DNA of 64,000 bases from Gonatopus flavifemur (lineage: Eukaryota > Arthropoda > Insecta > Hymenoptera > Dryinidae), in contig JAFFJZ010000013.1 in the NCBI GenBank assembly GCA_018340375.1, positions 1,798,001 through 1,862,000 of the forward strand. The letters run 5' to 3'. Position 1 is the stretch's first letter. Each line of letters opens with the position of its first letter. A program made the position numbers and the translations under genes. Below, piece after piece: positions 21,926 through 33,033 of the stretch. The notes below the pieces were generated by a model, which saw nothing but the letters and a program-made list of their open reading frames with translations, did no database searches and was not told where the DNA came from.

Positions 21926-22295
21926 CACGGAGAAAAAGGAATTCGCTGTGGCAGCGGAATCTGCTTTTGCTGGGTTCCTTTTGCCAGAGCAGCCAATTTT
22001 TTGCTGTGACAGCAAACTATTCGCTGTTCCAGCAATCTTGTTAGCTGCGACAGCGAATTTTTAGCTGGGGCAGCAAAAAATGTTTGCTATCCCAGCAAAA
22101 TTTGTTTGCTGTTCTGTGTATAATACTGAAAATTTGCTGACGGAGCAAACATTCTTCGCTGTCACAGCTAAAAAATTGCTGTCGTAGCTAACACGATTGC
22201 TGTTATGGCAAATTCTTAGCTAGGTCAGCAAAAAATTTTGTCATTCTATATATGATACCTCGATTTGCTGCGTCAGCAAATTCTTTCTCTCCGTG
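21926..22295. mobile_element. 370-bp element built of GCTG-N3-CAGC motifs
   Basis: It starts CACGGAGAAAAAGG and ends TTTCTCTCCGTG. The interior is a run of about a dozen short palindromes of the form GCTG-N3-CAGC (GCTGTGGCAGC, GCTGTGACAGC, GCTGTTCCAGC, GCTGCGACAGC, GCTGGGGCAGC), separated by AT-rich AAATTTTTTGCTG-like spacers. It is non-coding. A truncated copy is at 47729-47870. Confidence 0.8.
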
Positions 22296-22500
22296 AAGGG
22301 TTCCTCTGTAATGTTGCGTTTCCTCTCTCAATTAATTCAATCAGAGAAATGTTGTTCCATTGTGAAGATAGTGAGTTCCATTGCTGGAGCAATGAACTTT
22401 CACCAGTAGTTGCACTGTAAAACATGTATTTATATTTATATATTTCCTCAAACATATAAAATTCTGAAAATTTATCGACAAGATCAATATTCTTGAGGTA

Positions 22501-23112
22501 TTGTCAAGGCGAGATGAAGATGATTCATTTCAAGAATCATTCAAGAACAAGACGATATCATTATTTTCATATTCTTCAAGAACAAGACAATGTTCTAGAC
22601 AACATCGTATCGTCTCGTATTGTAGGAGCACTAATTTGGGGCGACCGGATGATCTGATAAAGGAAAGAAACATTGCAAATTATTCCTTGTTGAAGTGACT
22701 ATCGCATGAACTAGGATATTTTTTTTCCATTGAAAAATAACAAAATGGCGGCCATTTTTCGAGGAAATCGCTTTTTAAGGGTGGAAAATCGGATAATTTT
22801 CTACCAATCGAAGAGATCCTAGTTCATGCGATAACCACTTCAATAAGGAATAATTTGCCCTTTCATTTTCTTTTTCAGATCATTCGGTCGCCCCAAATCA
22901 CTCCCACCGTCATTTTTTAGTTTTTTTGTTGTTCAAATTAGTGTAACGGTAAAGAAAATTTGTTTAAATCTGAAAAAAATATTCTTGTAATATTGAATGT
23001 TCAATAAATGTATCTACAAATTTTCAGAACGATATCTCAATTTGTTTTAGGAGAAATAAATGTTCGAAAACAAAGATTTTTCCTTGAAAGCCTGTACCAG
23101 AAAGATCCCTTA
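22501..23112. repeat. Dispersed repeat, copy 2, inverted and interrupted
   Basis: 22501-22635 (ending CGTATTGTAGGAGCACTAA) and 22890-23112 (CAAATCACTCCCACC ... CAGAAAGATCCC) are the two halves of the repeat found intact, in the opposite orientation, at 18650-19070. Confidence 0.75.
22636..22905. mobile_element. ~270-bp palindromic MITE inside the dispersed repeat
   Basis: The ends are TTGGGGCGACCGGATGATCT and AGATCATTCGGTCGCCCCAA, with ~85 bp of terminal inversion that includes CTATCGCATGAACTAGGAT and its complement. Comparison with the uninterrupted copy at 18868-18890 shows it as an insertion. Confidence 0.85.
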
Positions 23113-23660
23113 AATACTACGAGGAAAAACTATTTGTTTCCAATATTGATTGCATGTGGAACAATCCGATGAGTACCAATACAAAAATGGATAAGTGAGT
23201 ATGGTATGTCCAAACGGATTCCATCGGAAACATTTTGTTTTGCGTTTCCACATAGGCTCCAATTCAAAACTGTTACATCGAATGGCGGTTGGAAATTTCC
23301 AATAGGTTCCAATGTGTTCCTTAAATTTAAAAAAACTCAATTCCCAACGGTCAAAAATTCGGTATTTCCAAATGAATTCCGTTGAAAACACACGTCTCCT
23401 GTATTTCCGATAGAATCCAACGAATGCGAATACAAATGTTTATGAAATAACCCACTTCTGTCATTCAAGATGAATTCCATTGATGAAACTTGTTCATTTG
23501 GTCTTCCGTATAAAATCCAATGAATACTCATACGAAAATATATCAAAGTATTCACATTGCAATTTTCACACAGGCTCATACATTATTATATTCAACCGAT
23601 GGATGATTGAATCGGATGAACACGTCACTTTAATTGATCTTTTCTAATGCATCGCGTAGG
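23113..23660. other. AT-rich spacer
   Basis: No credible ORF, RNA gene or repeat partner was found. Confidence 0.4.
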
Positions 23661-23671
23661 TACCGTGGGTT

Positions 23672-23758
23672 TAGCTTAGGTCGTTAGAGCGTTGGTATAG
23701 TAGATCGCGCAACATCAGGTAGGAATTGGTTTAGGTAGGTTCGATTCTCTCCGAGGTT
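23672..23758 (+). other. tRNA-like sequence, probably degenerate
   Basis: TTAGCTTAGGTCGTTAGAGC resembles a tRNA D-arm/A box. About 65 bp later GGTTCGATTCTCTCC resembles the T-loop/B box. The acceptor and anticodon stems do not pair convincingly, so it is more likely a tRNA pseudogene or the head of a tRNA-derived SINE than a working tRNA. Confidence 0.35.
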
Positions 23759-24303
23759 TCCAATATTCTCTCCATCGCATTGAGCACGAAGTGAACGTTG
23801 GTGGTAATCTGCAAGTGTCTCCTCTGAAACATGATTTTTGCTCAAAATTCAGTTTTTTATTTTCAAAAACATTTTGGGCCAAAGCATGCATATTTTACTG
23901 AATAATCATTGTTCATGTATTATTATAACTTTACAACTTTTTTGGCATATAATTGCTGTCATGAGTGTGGCGCTAGTTTCTTACAAGTTCCTGGTCCGTT
24001 ACTACTGAGTGCCTCGCTAGTTTTGATGACTAGAATTTAGTTAAGTGACGTGTTACATTCTACTAAGTTACTCGTAAGTTTTCCTTATGAGTGACTCACA
24101 AGTAAGATAGGTGAACTTATAAGTAACTCTCGATGTACTAGAGAAAATTTCTACTAGGGGTTAGTTGGTGCAACTATCGAGTTAGTTGAGGCCGCTAACT
24201 TGATACTTGTCCTGACTACTAAGTAGTTGCGGCAACTGTTTAAGTAGATGATCAAAAATCGACTATTTAAGTAGGTGCTGCGACTATTCCTTTATCTCCG
24301 TGT
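23759..24303. repeat. CTAG-rich element remnant ending CTCCGTG
   Basis: Repeated CTAGTTT, ACTAAGT and CTCACAAGT words precede a terminal CTCCGTG at 24297-24303, the same terminus seen at other CACGGA elements. The left end was not found. Similar CTAG/ACAAGT-rich text occurs at 46823-47040. Confidence 0.45.
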
Positions 24304-24884
24304 ACCAGCGGAATATCTACATTCACGGGTCATTATTGGATATATACAATGGGGATAACATCAATTTTCTCCATCATACACGTGCGGAATGATGGAAATT
24401 CGAGAGTGATGCTTTAAAGACCGTGAAAAGACTTCCGCGAATAATCACACTTCAAAGTGATTCTTTCAACTCAATTATTTATATCAGCGAAATATTCATA
24501 TACACGGGCCGTGATTGGATACATGAGATGTGGAAGACTTTCATTTTTTTCATCATACACGTGCAGCATGATGGAAAATCGAGAGTGATGCTATAAAGAA
24601 CGTCAAACAACCGTGAAAAGACTTTTGGTAATAATTGCACTCTTAAGTCATTGTTCCAACTTAATCGTTTCACCAGAGGAATATCTACATTCACAGGTCA
24701 TTGAATATATCAGATGAGAATAACATTCATTTCCTTCATCATACACGTGCAGAATGATGGAAACCGATAGTCACGCTATATAGACCGTCAAAAAACCGTT
24801 AGAAAACCGTGAAAACACTGTCAGTGATCATCACTCTTCAAAGTCATTCTTCCAATTCAATTGTTCATACCAGCGGAATATTTA

Positions 24885-26170
24885 TTAGGTGTATAACTTT
24901 GCTTCCGCCGTTTTTTTCCGAAATTCGAGGCTTTATTGTGAAAAACTGGTTATACATTTATGATGAAAAGTATTGTCCATCGCTGACCACTAATTTCTCC
25001 CATCTTTCGGGCAGCATACGAATCCCGCGTTGGAAAAACTGGTCATCTTTTGAAGCGATCCACAAATCGATCCAATTTTTTACTTCTCCATAAGACCGGA
25101 AGTGCTGGTCAGCTAGGCCGTGTGCGTTTGATCGAAACAAGTGATAGTCCAAGGGAACAACGTCTGAAGAATACGGTGAGTGGGGTAGGACTTCCCATTT
25201 CACAGTTTTCAAGTATGTCTTGACCACTTTCGCAACATGGGGTCGAGCATTGTCATGCTGTAAAATCACTTCATCATGTCTCTCGTTGTATTGTGGCCGT
25301 TTGTCTCTCAATGCTCGGCTCAAACGCATTAATTGCGTTCGATAACGATCGCTTGTGATTGTTTCAGTCGGTTTTATCAACTCATAATACACAACGCTGA
25401 GCTGGTCCCACCAAATACTGAGCATAACCTTGGAACCGTGAATATTCGGTTTGGCCGTCGACGTGGAAGTATGGCCGGGATATCCCCATGATTTTCTGCG
25501 CTTGGGGTTATCGTGATGAACCCATTCTTCGTCCTCAGTCACAATGCGATGCAGAAATCCTTTCCCTCCTTGCCTTGCAAGCAGCTGTTCACAAACACAC
25601 AAACGCCGTTCAACGTCTCTCGCTTCAACTCGTACGGCACCCAATTTCCTTGTTTCTGAATCATTCCCATGACTTTCAGGCGTTTTGAAATGGCTGGTTG
25701 CGTCACCCCCAATGATCCTGCCAATTCTTGTTGCGTTTGACCCGAGTCTTGATCGAGCAATGCCTCCAATTCTACATCTTTGAAAACATTCTCTCTTCCA
25801 TCGACATGCTGGTCTTTGACGTTAAAATCACCGTTCTTGAAGCGTTGAAACCCCTTTCGGCACGTTCTTCCACTAATAGCGGTCTCAACATAGGTATTTG
25901 AGAGCATTCGATGAGCCTCAGCCGCGAATTTTTTCATATTGAAGCAGAAAATTAAAACCCCCCGCAAATGACGAGAATTTGGCTCGTAACCTGACATGTT
26001 TAATCGAGAATAACTTTATGACGCAGACACAGATCGACTTATATTTTGATGGTGTTATGTTTACAAATACCTAAACCTATTGTATGACATCTATGATCTA
26101 TTTATTTCAACCACCACTTACCGCTACAGCCATCTATTGCAAAACGGGGGAAGCAAAGTTATACACCTAA
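24885..26170 (-). mobile_element. mariner element, TA target duplication intact
   Basis: It is 1286 bp long. TTAGGTGTATAACTTTGCTT opens it and the inverted AAGCAAAGTTATACACCTAA closes it (31 bp with one mismatch), with TA on both sides. Confidence 0.93.
24958..25997 (-). pseudogene. mariner transposase, frameshifted
   Basis: ATG at 25997 starts the N-terminal helix-turn-helix half (MKKFAAEAHRML; GVTQPAISKRLKVMGMIQK; then WVPYEL). Near 25550-25640 the frame shifts and the catalytic half follows to 24958. All three acidic residues remain: Asp in VTEDEEWVHH, ILQHDNARPH and VVPLDYHLF, with 34 residues between the last two (D34D). The usual YSPDLAP box is altered to YSSDVVP. Transposases of this family cut and paste DNA at TA. 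This copy is inactive because of the frameshift. The style of the N-terminus suggests the mauritiana group. Confidence 0.9.
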
Positions 26171-26509
26171 TACATTCACGGGTCATCACTTCATAGCATC
26201 ACTGTCGATTTTCCATCATTCCGCACGTGTATGATAAAGAGAATGGATGTTATTCACATTGTATATATCCAACAATGACCCGTGAATGTAAATATTCCGC
26301 TGGTATGAACAATTAGGTTGGAACAATTACTTGAAAGTGTGATTATTCGCGAAAGTCTTTCCACGGTCTATAGTATCACTCTCGATTTTCCATCATTCAC
26401 TGAATGATAGGAAAAATGAATGTTATTCACATTTTGTGTATCCAATAATGACCCGTGAATGTTGACATCCGCTGGTATAAACAATTAAGTTGAAAAAATG
26501 ACTTCACAG

Positions 26510-27717
26510 CAGTGTTGCCAGAATTCTTTCCTCAGATTCCCCAATTCTGATGAACAAAATCCCCACAAAATCCCAAATTTTCACATTGAATCCCCAAAAA
26601 ATCCCCAAAATTTTATTTTTCAAATTTTCCGCCAAAATAATTGATTTTTCCCGCCTTGAGCATACAATCTTGGACAATTGAACTTTATTCCTTTGTTTTA
26701 TGTATTTCAAGTATTGCTGTTACAAAAGAAAAGTGATTTATCTGAAAAATGTACGACAAATACATAATAATCCAAATAAAACATTCGTTGAAAGTAAAGG
26801 AAGAATGATATATTGATGAGAAGTATAAAAAAGAGCTGACTGATCAACTGATGGTATAGTGGGAGGATCTAATCCGTTCTCTTTCAATTTCATCAAATTA
26901 AGAACACCTTCAAATGAATTCTGATTGTGATTATAATATTCACCTAAATAGCACACAAGAATCTCAAATGAATTCTGAAAGAAAAGTTCTTGATAACTTT
27001 TGCAGAATACGACGAGTTTTTAAAAAGTTTCAAAAAGAATGCGATTCATCAAACATTTCCTCTTGAAATTCTATAGGAGTTCTTTGAGAATTCTAACGGC
27101 ACTCGCAAGTGTTTGACAAATCAAATTGTTCTTGGACTTCTTGGTGGGAATTTTTTGAATTTCAAAAGAGTTCAAGAAAAGTTTTCTCTTCATAATTCAA
27201 GAACAGTTTCCTACTCGTCAGTGGTAAATAAATGAATAAATGATTCTATAATGATTTTTGTGTATTACCTGGGGGGTTTCAGTACATGAGGGAATTGTTT
27301 TTCCATAAAAAATGAATTTTCTCTTTGCTTTGAGGGGGTATTTTGTAGGGATCATGGTTCCGTCCGTGTAACAGAAATGATTAGTTCTCTAGAGAATTCT
27401 TACAAAATTATTTTATAACTGAATATGTTCTTAAAGAACTCTCAAAGAATTCAAAAAACTATTGAATAAGAAGTTAATTAGAAGAGTTATTTCCGATTGA
27501 TTCACGAACTTCTGTACTATCTGAGCAGTTACGTTACGGAGTTGTTTGACTGTACCCTCAGTTTTCAAATGTTTCAGTTCTAACAGAATTTCCCAAATCT
27601 CCCCAATTTCTCCATGATTCCCCACAAAATCCCCTCATATCCACGTTCCCCAATTCCTCCCCACACTGCCTTGAAAATCCCCACATTTGGGGAATTCCCC
27701 ACCATCTGGCAACACTG
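26510..27717. mobile_element. hAT-like non-autonomous element, CAGTGTTGCCA ends
   Basis: The terminal inverted repeat CAGTGTTGCCAGA / TCTGGCAACACTG bounds 1208 bp. Sub-terminal regions at both ends are rich in CCCCAAATTTTCC-like text and their complement. No transposase frame is present. An 8-bp target duplication is not evident, so the hAT label rests on the terminus style only. Confidence 0.6.
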
Positions 27718-27795
27718 TTATTTTCATATTTTTCAAAAACAAGACAATATTTCAGACAATATCGTATCGTCTCGTATTGTGGAAGCACTACTCCT
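27718..27795. repeat. Dispersed repeat fragment
   Basis: TTATTTTCATATTTTTCAAA ... CGTATTGTGGAAGCACTAC matches 22555-22635 closely. Confidence 0.7.
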
Positions 27796-28490
27796 GATAC
27801 TCCTTGTATCAGAGTGCTGATGACGTGTGTGTTTTTTCGTGGATAATTTCGGAGTAAAGTGTCGTCGCCGTGTGGCATCCTTCACGCGGTCACTTCCCAT
27901 TTCCCTGATCACATTTTTCAGTCTATGATGTATTCTTCTGGCAAGTGCTCGAACGGCCATGTCTCTGAAAGCGGTGAGGTCTGTATCTATTTGAGAAGGG
28001 CTAGGAACTTCTAGTAATCATTCTCGGCTCCACGAATGATTGTCTTCCAAGTGAATGCGATTCCGGGCACTTGCTCCCTCACCTATTCTTCCCCTCCGCT
28101 CAGTTCGCCCGCCTCTGTGTAAGTTTTATGGTCGCGGTTTCCCTTCGCCTCCCCGACGCCGCCTTTTTCGATGAAAGTAAACGACTTGACCATGTAGTTT
28201 GTCCCCCTTGTGTTCAAGCCTTTCTGTCATCGCGCGCCTATCCGTGCGCCTTGAATTCCTCCGAATGATTCAGAATTGTTTATTGAGAAATAGTGACGAA
28301 ATCGCTCAAATCGCTGAAATCCAAACTATACGTACGTGAGACAACACGCATTCAACCTTACTTCTTGAGTCTAGTTCCCTTCGTATAAGTCTCAGGATCG
28401 ATCCCCCCCCCCCCTCTTCCTGAACTTCTCCATTCCCTTTGTGTTCCCAATACTCGTACGAGCTCTTTTGCTGTTTTGGTTGTTTTTTTC
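27796..28490. other. Spacer with a GC-richer patch
   Basis: 28040-28260 is more GC-rich and less repetitive than the surroundings and might be unique host sequence, but no exon can be defended. A run of 11 C lies at 28405-28415. Confidence 0.35.
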
Positions 28491-28686
28491 AGGATCCACA
28501 GCTGACTATAAATATCTGCGCTGGCATAGCGTAGAGGCGCTCAACATCTGCGCCTTTGTGAAGTGGGAATTTGACCCTGCCTTCATCAACAGGAAAATGT
28601 TTTTTCAGTGTTCAACGATAATGAGCAAAACTCACTGTCAAGTGAAGGAAGTAATTCAAATATATGAGGACGAATACAGGAAATGA
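28491..28686 (+). CDS. Possible terminal exon, unknown protein
   Basis: A strong polypyrimidine tract plus AG (TTGTTTTTTTCAG) ends at 28491. The open frame that follows reads ADYKYLRWHSVEALNICAF, VKWEFDPAFINRKMFFQC and so on to a TGA at 28684. There is no in-frame ATG before it, so if real it is an internal or last exon with the earlier exons elsewhere. Composition is protein-like (Trp, Cys and charged residues mixed). No family is recognised. A LINE remnant or a chance frame is possible. Confidence 0.35.
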
Positions 28687-29389
28687 TGAATAATACGAAT
28701 ATTAAAATTGTTATCATATCAAGATTACCATAGCAACAGTACTCTTGTTTACTTCAGTAGCAATGTATGTACAATATTGATTCCAATGTAAATTCAGTTC
28801 TACTCGCATTTACGTGAGCGATCATGTCAAATCAACAACAACCAATCCGAAACTAGCACGGGCTCCTCTTCCAGTAGGTTTGGAGGATCGCCAGTGTTGT
28901 TTTTAAGAACCTAATTGTCATACCTTTGTTCCGCCAAACAGGTTTCCCAAGATTTCTGATAGCCAACTGCAAGAAGAAATCATCTCCAAATAGTTGGTGT
29001 CCTTGAATAGTAGGTTCTATTTCACCATTCTGTAATGAGAAATCATGAGTAGTAAAATGGATTTCCCTTGCATGTGTATAGGAAAATCGGCAGCCTTGTG
29101 CTAATTTTCATTTCCTACTTTTTGTTGGCTGATTGGACAATAAAGAATCGACAAATACATACAGCAGTGTCAGAATATAATTTCTCGGCTTCATTTTGAA
29201 ATTATTCGGTTTGATTTTTTGGAAAGTTTATGGATATGAATCTAAAAAAAACTTCAACAAAGTAAAAATCAACTTCAAGTTCATGAAAATACGTGCATTC
29301 CTCACAAGAACAGTTGAAGATAAATCCTTCGAAAAAAACTCCACTTTTCTTAGAATCTCATTTACAGATATTCCATCCAGAAAAGAAAA
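28687..29389. other. Spacer
   Basis: AT-rich. No supported gene or repeat. Confidence 0.4.
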
Positions 29390-29990
29390 TGTAGAATCAT
29401 CATTGAGTACCAAGTACATTTGGTTATCCAGGAGTTATTCAAACAACTTTTGATATGTGGTGTCTCTGATGCGTCGAAAGTGCATTCGAAGTCAATTATA
29501 AATTTCACACTGTAAAAAAGAAATCTTGAATTCAGATCATTCCATGACTGAATTTATAATGTAAACAAATTGAGCTCAAAAAACTATCGCCAACACAATG
29601 GTAAAAGCATCGTCTTGAATTTAGATGAAAACAGATTAGGATTCACTTTTCACAGTGTAAGAAAAATCTCCGTCCCAAATAGTTTGAGATCCACACCAAT
29701 GCAGAATACTTGGCGTTGCCGATGAAAATTTTGAAAAATTATATCATCCAAGTTCACATTTTGATGAATGTATGAAATCAATTCCAATATAATTACGGCT
29801 TAAAACTTCCATCGCCAGTCACGCCAAGTACACTGCATTGATTTGGATCTCAAAATGTTCGGGACGAAGACGTTCCTTAAAAGTTACAATCCACTTTGAA
29901 TGCACTTTCGACGCATCAGAGTTACAACATACCAAAAGTTGGTTCAATAAAATTTGGATAACCAAATGTACTTGTCACTTAATGATGATT
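29390..29990. mobile_element. ~600-bp inverted-repeat element
   Basis: AATCATCATTGAGTACCAAG / TACATTTGGTTATCC on the left is matched inverted by GGATAACCAAATGTACTTGT on the right. CGTCGAAAGTGCATTC and GAATGCACTTTCGACGCATC are inner partners, with a third pair around GAGATCCACACCAATGCAG. It has no ORF. Confidence 0.75.
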
Positions 29991-30021
29991 TCACATCTTT
30001 TTTTCCCTCATTGAAACATCC

Positions 30022-30129
30022 CAGGGTGGTCAGTGGTCAAGGGAGTCTACCGGAATGGACCAATTGCATGTTTGATTTGAAAAGAATAACCAATAAGCAA
30101 ATGACGAAGTTCCAGGCCTGGCTACCCTG
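30022..30129. mobile_element. ~108-bp mini-MITE, copy 1
   Basis: CAGGGTGGTCAGTGG ... GGCTACCCTG. It is similar in length and sequence order to 34769-34877, including GGAATGG.CAATT and AACCAATAA.CAAA.GACGAA. Confidence 0.7.
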
Positions 30130-30384
30130 TATCTGTGAATAAGATTCTAGGAGATGTGAAGTTCTTTCTCAAGGATTACTTCTCAAGTATTACTCTGAGA
30201 AGTGTACATATTGTTATGGATTTGGCCTCATTTTTTCACTCTTTTGAAGTTTTTTTGGGGCTTCACTGATTTTCATGAATGCCATTCATTCACTCTACTC
30301 ATCCTATTCCACTATTCTCTGAAAATCAGAATATTAAAGAGAGGAGTTATAACGGAGTACTATTCAAAGCCTGAGCGCTTTCTT

Positions 30385-30520
30385 TTCCAAAAGATCTTTC
30401 TGGTTAAGATTTCCAAAAAAAAAAATTTTGTTCCCAAACATTTTTTTTCACGAAAAAATTGAGATATAATTTTGAAAACTTGTAGTTATATTCACTAGAC
30501 CCCAAATACGTGGAAGAAAG
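30385..30520. repeat. Dispersed repeat, partial copy 3
   Basis: GATCTTTCTGGTTAAGATTT followed by A/T runs and TTGAGATATAATTTTG matches the start of the repeat at 18650. Confidence 0.65.
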
Positions 30521-30736
30521 TATGGGTATCGTAATGATCTGGAGCGCAGTGAGAAGAGGAAGTGTAAGTGACGATATTGTATCGCTATGGTAACGATATA
30601 GATGGTTCTGGCTAGCCATCTATATCATTCTTCGAAGGATCTGTTTCGTCATGGCAACGATACTGATATCCCTATACTTGACACAGTAGTGACAACGATC
30701 CCGTATCGTTATGAGGACGATATTTTCTTTTTCCAA

Positions 30737-31011
30737 CAGCGTGTGCAAAATTAGGTTTTCTGAGCTTGTGTTGCGTGCGCAAAGTGAGTGATTCCCACAC
30801 AGCAGTCAGACCAGTGCGGGAAAGCAATAAGCATGCGGTAGCGAGCGTAGCGTAGCGAGGGCGACAAGCTTCACGCTCGTGCGAGAATCACCAAATTTGC
30901 GCATTTGTTACACAATGTACTATTCCCAAGCCTGTGTTGCGTGGGCAAAGTAAGCAAATTCCCACACGGCAATCAGAACAGTGCGGGAAAGCAATAAGCA
31001 TGCGGTAAAGT
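30737..31011. repeat. GTGCGCAAAGTGAGTGATTC repeat, tandem pair
   Basis: Two ~75-bp cores (near 30768 and 30939) share TGTTGCGTG.GCAAAGT.AG, TTCCCACAC.GCA.TCAGA and GTGCGGGAAAGCAATAAGCA. Between them lies GCGAGCGTAGCGTAGCGAGG. A third copy, inverted, is at 31806-32112. Confidence 0.75.
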
Positions 31012-31805
31012 AACTAGTTGTTCCAATCAAACCAAAATACACTTTGTAAAGGTATCGTGGAATTCCTTTTTCTTTCCTTTCTCTTACAAATACCTTTTGA
31101 AAATGTATACATACAGATTCAGCCTTACTCTTTGGATTACTTACGCACTTTTAACTATTTGAATAATTTATCATGGAAGACATTTTTCCAAATGATCGAT
31201 CCTTTTCACCTGTATGAATCGCACGTAGAGTATGATTAGGACCTACAATAAGGTGCCTAGAGAGGCGGATACTCCGTTTCTCCGCCATTTTCATGAAATA
31301 ATTGGTAAAATACATCATCAAATGTAAGAGAACACCCTTCTATTGTCGTGTTCGAAGGTGCTGTGAGAGTCCCGTTACAAAAAACCTATAAAATCTCTTT
31401 GACGAGTGGGGAAATGAATAGGGTTCTATGTGTTACGTTCCGGAACAAATTGGATTTCTCTCTTCCCTTCGAACAATCGAATATGTGGACATATGCGAAA
31501 ATATTCTTTCCTTAGCGTTCCACGATTTGCAAAAAATTTTTTTTTCGACCACACCTATCGAACATAGTAGAAGATGTTCTTTGTGATCCACATAATGTAC
31601 TTTGACGGCTGAACACGAGATTTGAGGTAGTGCTCGCTAGGCACATCGTTTTTACCGAGATTTGCGGGGTTTTTGAACTTTAAAGCTGTTCAGCATCTTT
31701 GCACGGGAAGGCACAACTCTCTAACTCGGTGCAAATTGTTGTCAGAGGTCTCAAGAATGTTTTCTGATGGCGCAATAGAAAACCGACGGATGTTGCCTCC
31801 GAGAA

Positions 31806-32112
31806 AAATAGTACATTGTGTAACAAGTGTGCAAAGTCAGTGATTTCCGCCCGAGCGTGAAGCTTGTCGCCCGAGCGTAGCAAAGGCGACAAATCACGCG
31901 AGTGGGGGGATCATCAATGCGCACGAGTTGCTCATACTATTTTTCCTAACAAGGTGCGCGAACTTCGGTTTTCCAAGCCTGTGTTGCGTGCACAGAGTGA
32001 CTCACTTTACCGCACGCTTATTGCTTTCCCGCGCTGGTCTAACTGCCGTGTGGGAATCACTCACTTTGCGCACGCAACACAAGCTTGGAAAACTGAATTT
32101 TGCACACGCTGT
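31806..32112. mobile_element. Insertion in left foldback arm, same family as 30737-31011
   Basis: It is present in the left arm but absent from the mirror position of the right arm. It contains the inverted GGTCTAACTGCCGTGTGGGA..CACTTTGCGCACGCAACACA core and CGAGCGTAGCAAAGGCGAC. Confidence 0.7.
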
Positions 32113-32619
32113 TAGGGAAACGCATTATGTGATTTTTGAATTTGGAAATTTCATCCAAAAATTCTGAAAAAATTCAAATGGATTCTCTGATGAAAAATAA
32201 AACGTTTTTGCCTCTGACAATTTTTTGATTCCGAGCTCCTTTCTTGAGTAGAAAGAAGAAATAATATGAAAAAGTCAGATTTCAGCCCCATATCGCTGTG
32301 CCATTGAGACCTTCAGAAGTACATTATTTAGATGGATGGAGAATGATGATGAGAGGTCTCGCAAAGATTTTCCGAAATTTTATCAGCCCCTTCGGGTTTA
32401 TATATAACCAAACAGGGCCGGCGCCAGGGAATCCGCCGCCCCGGGCGAGAGCAAGTCCCGCCGCCCCTGCATCGGGGAGTACTTGACCGACTGAAAAAAA
32501 AGGTCCCTATCTCATCAACAATGTCGAATCCCATTTTCATCTGCAGTAACAGAGACAAAAGAAGGATACCCGAGTCACGAGTTTTTTGACGAAGTACAAT
32601 TTGAAAACCGACGAAAAAA

Positions 32620-33033
32620 AAATATCTCAAAAAATTGCGATAAAAATGTACTAAAAGGGTGAAAATAACTTTGGGTTTTATAAAGGGCTTATCAATTTTA
32701 GGGATGAGATATATTTGAACCGAAACCAACCTTCAACGTATTTCTTCACCCCATTTTTGTACTCGTGCGACTATAAATGAAAGCTTGGACGCTCATTACA
32801 GAGTGAACAGCGTAATGAAATTATCCTTCACATTCTAATTACGCTGTTCACTCTGTAATGAGCGTCCAAGTTTTTATTTATAGTCGTACGAGTACAAAAA
32901 TGGGGTGGAGAAATACGTTGAAGGTTGGTTTCGGTTAAAATATATCTCATCCCCAAAACTGATAAGCCCTTTATGAACCCAAAGTTATTTCCACCCTTTT
33001 AGTACATTTTGAACGCAATTCTTTGAGATATTT
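32620..33033. mobile_element. ~410-bp near-perfect palindrome
   Basis: TATCTCAAAAAATTGCG is mirrored by CGCAATTCTTTGAGATA. The inner part around TACGCTGTTCACTCTGTAAT is almost perfectly self-complementary, with an axis near 32825. It could form a long hairpin in DNA or RNA. Confidence 0.85.

Larger units (their letters stand above)
24304..26500. mobile_element. Foldback array with ~185-bp units, split by a mariner
   Basis: Left of the mariner there are three direct ~185-bp units (starts near 24305, 24484 and 24668), each with ACCAGCGGAATAT, CATTCACGGGTCAT, ATCATACACGTGC and GAGAGTGATGCTAT. Right of it (26171-26500) two units run in the opposite orientation. The symmetry axis lies close to the mariner insertion. 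It is non-coding apart from the mariner. Confidence 0.82.

Noticed and set aside
24304..24880. CRISPR-like regular repeats
   Set aside because: Units are ~185 bp, similar over their whole length with no unique spacers, and occur in inverted arms in an animal-type genome.
27733..27960. Arg/His-rich minus-strand ORF with a faint histone-like look (VRALARR, KNVIRE)
   Set aside because: Similarity is limited to a few residues in the wrong spacing, and half of it is the dispersed repeat.
28441..28500. Signal-peptide-like stretch before the 28.5-kb frame
   Set aside because: The apparent initiator is GTG and the hydrophobic run is the polypyrimidine tract of a likely splice acceptor.
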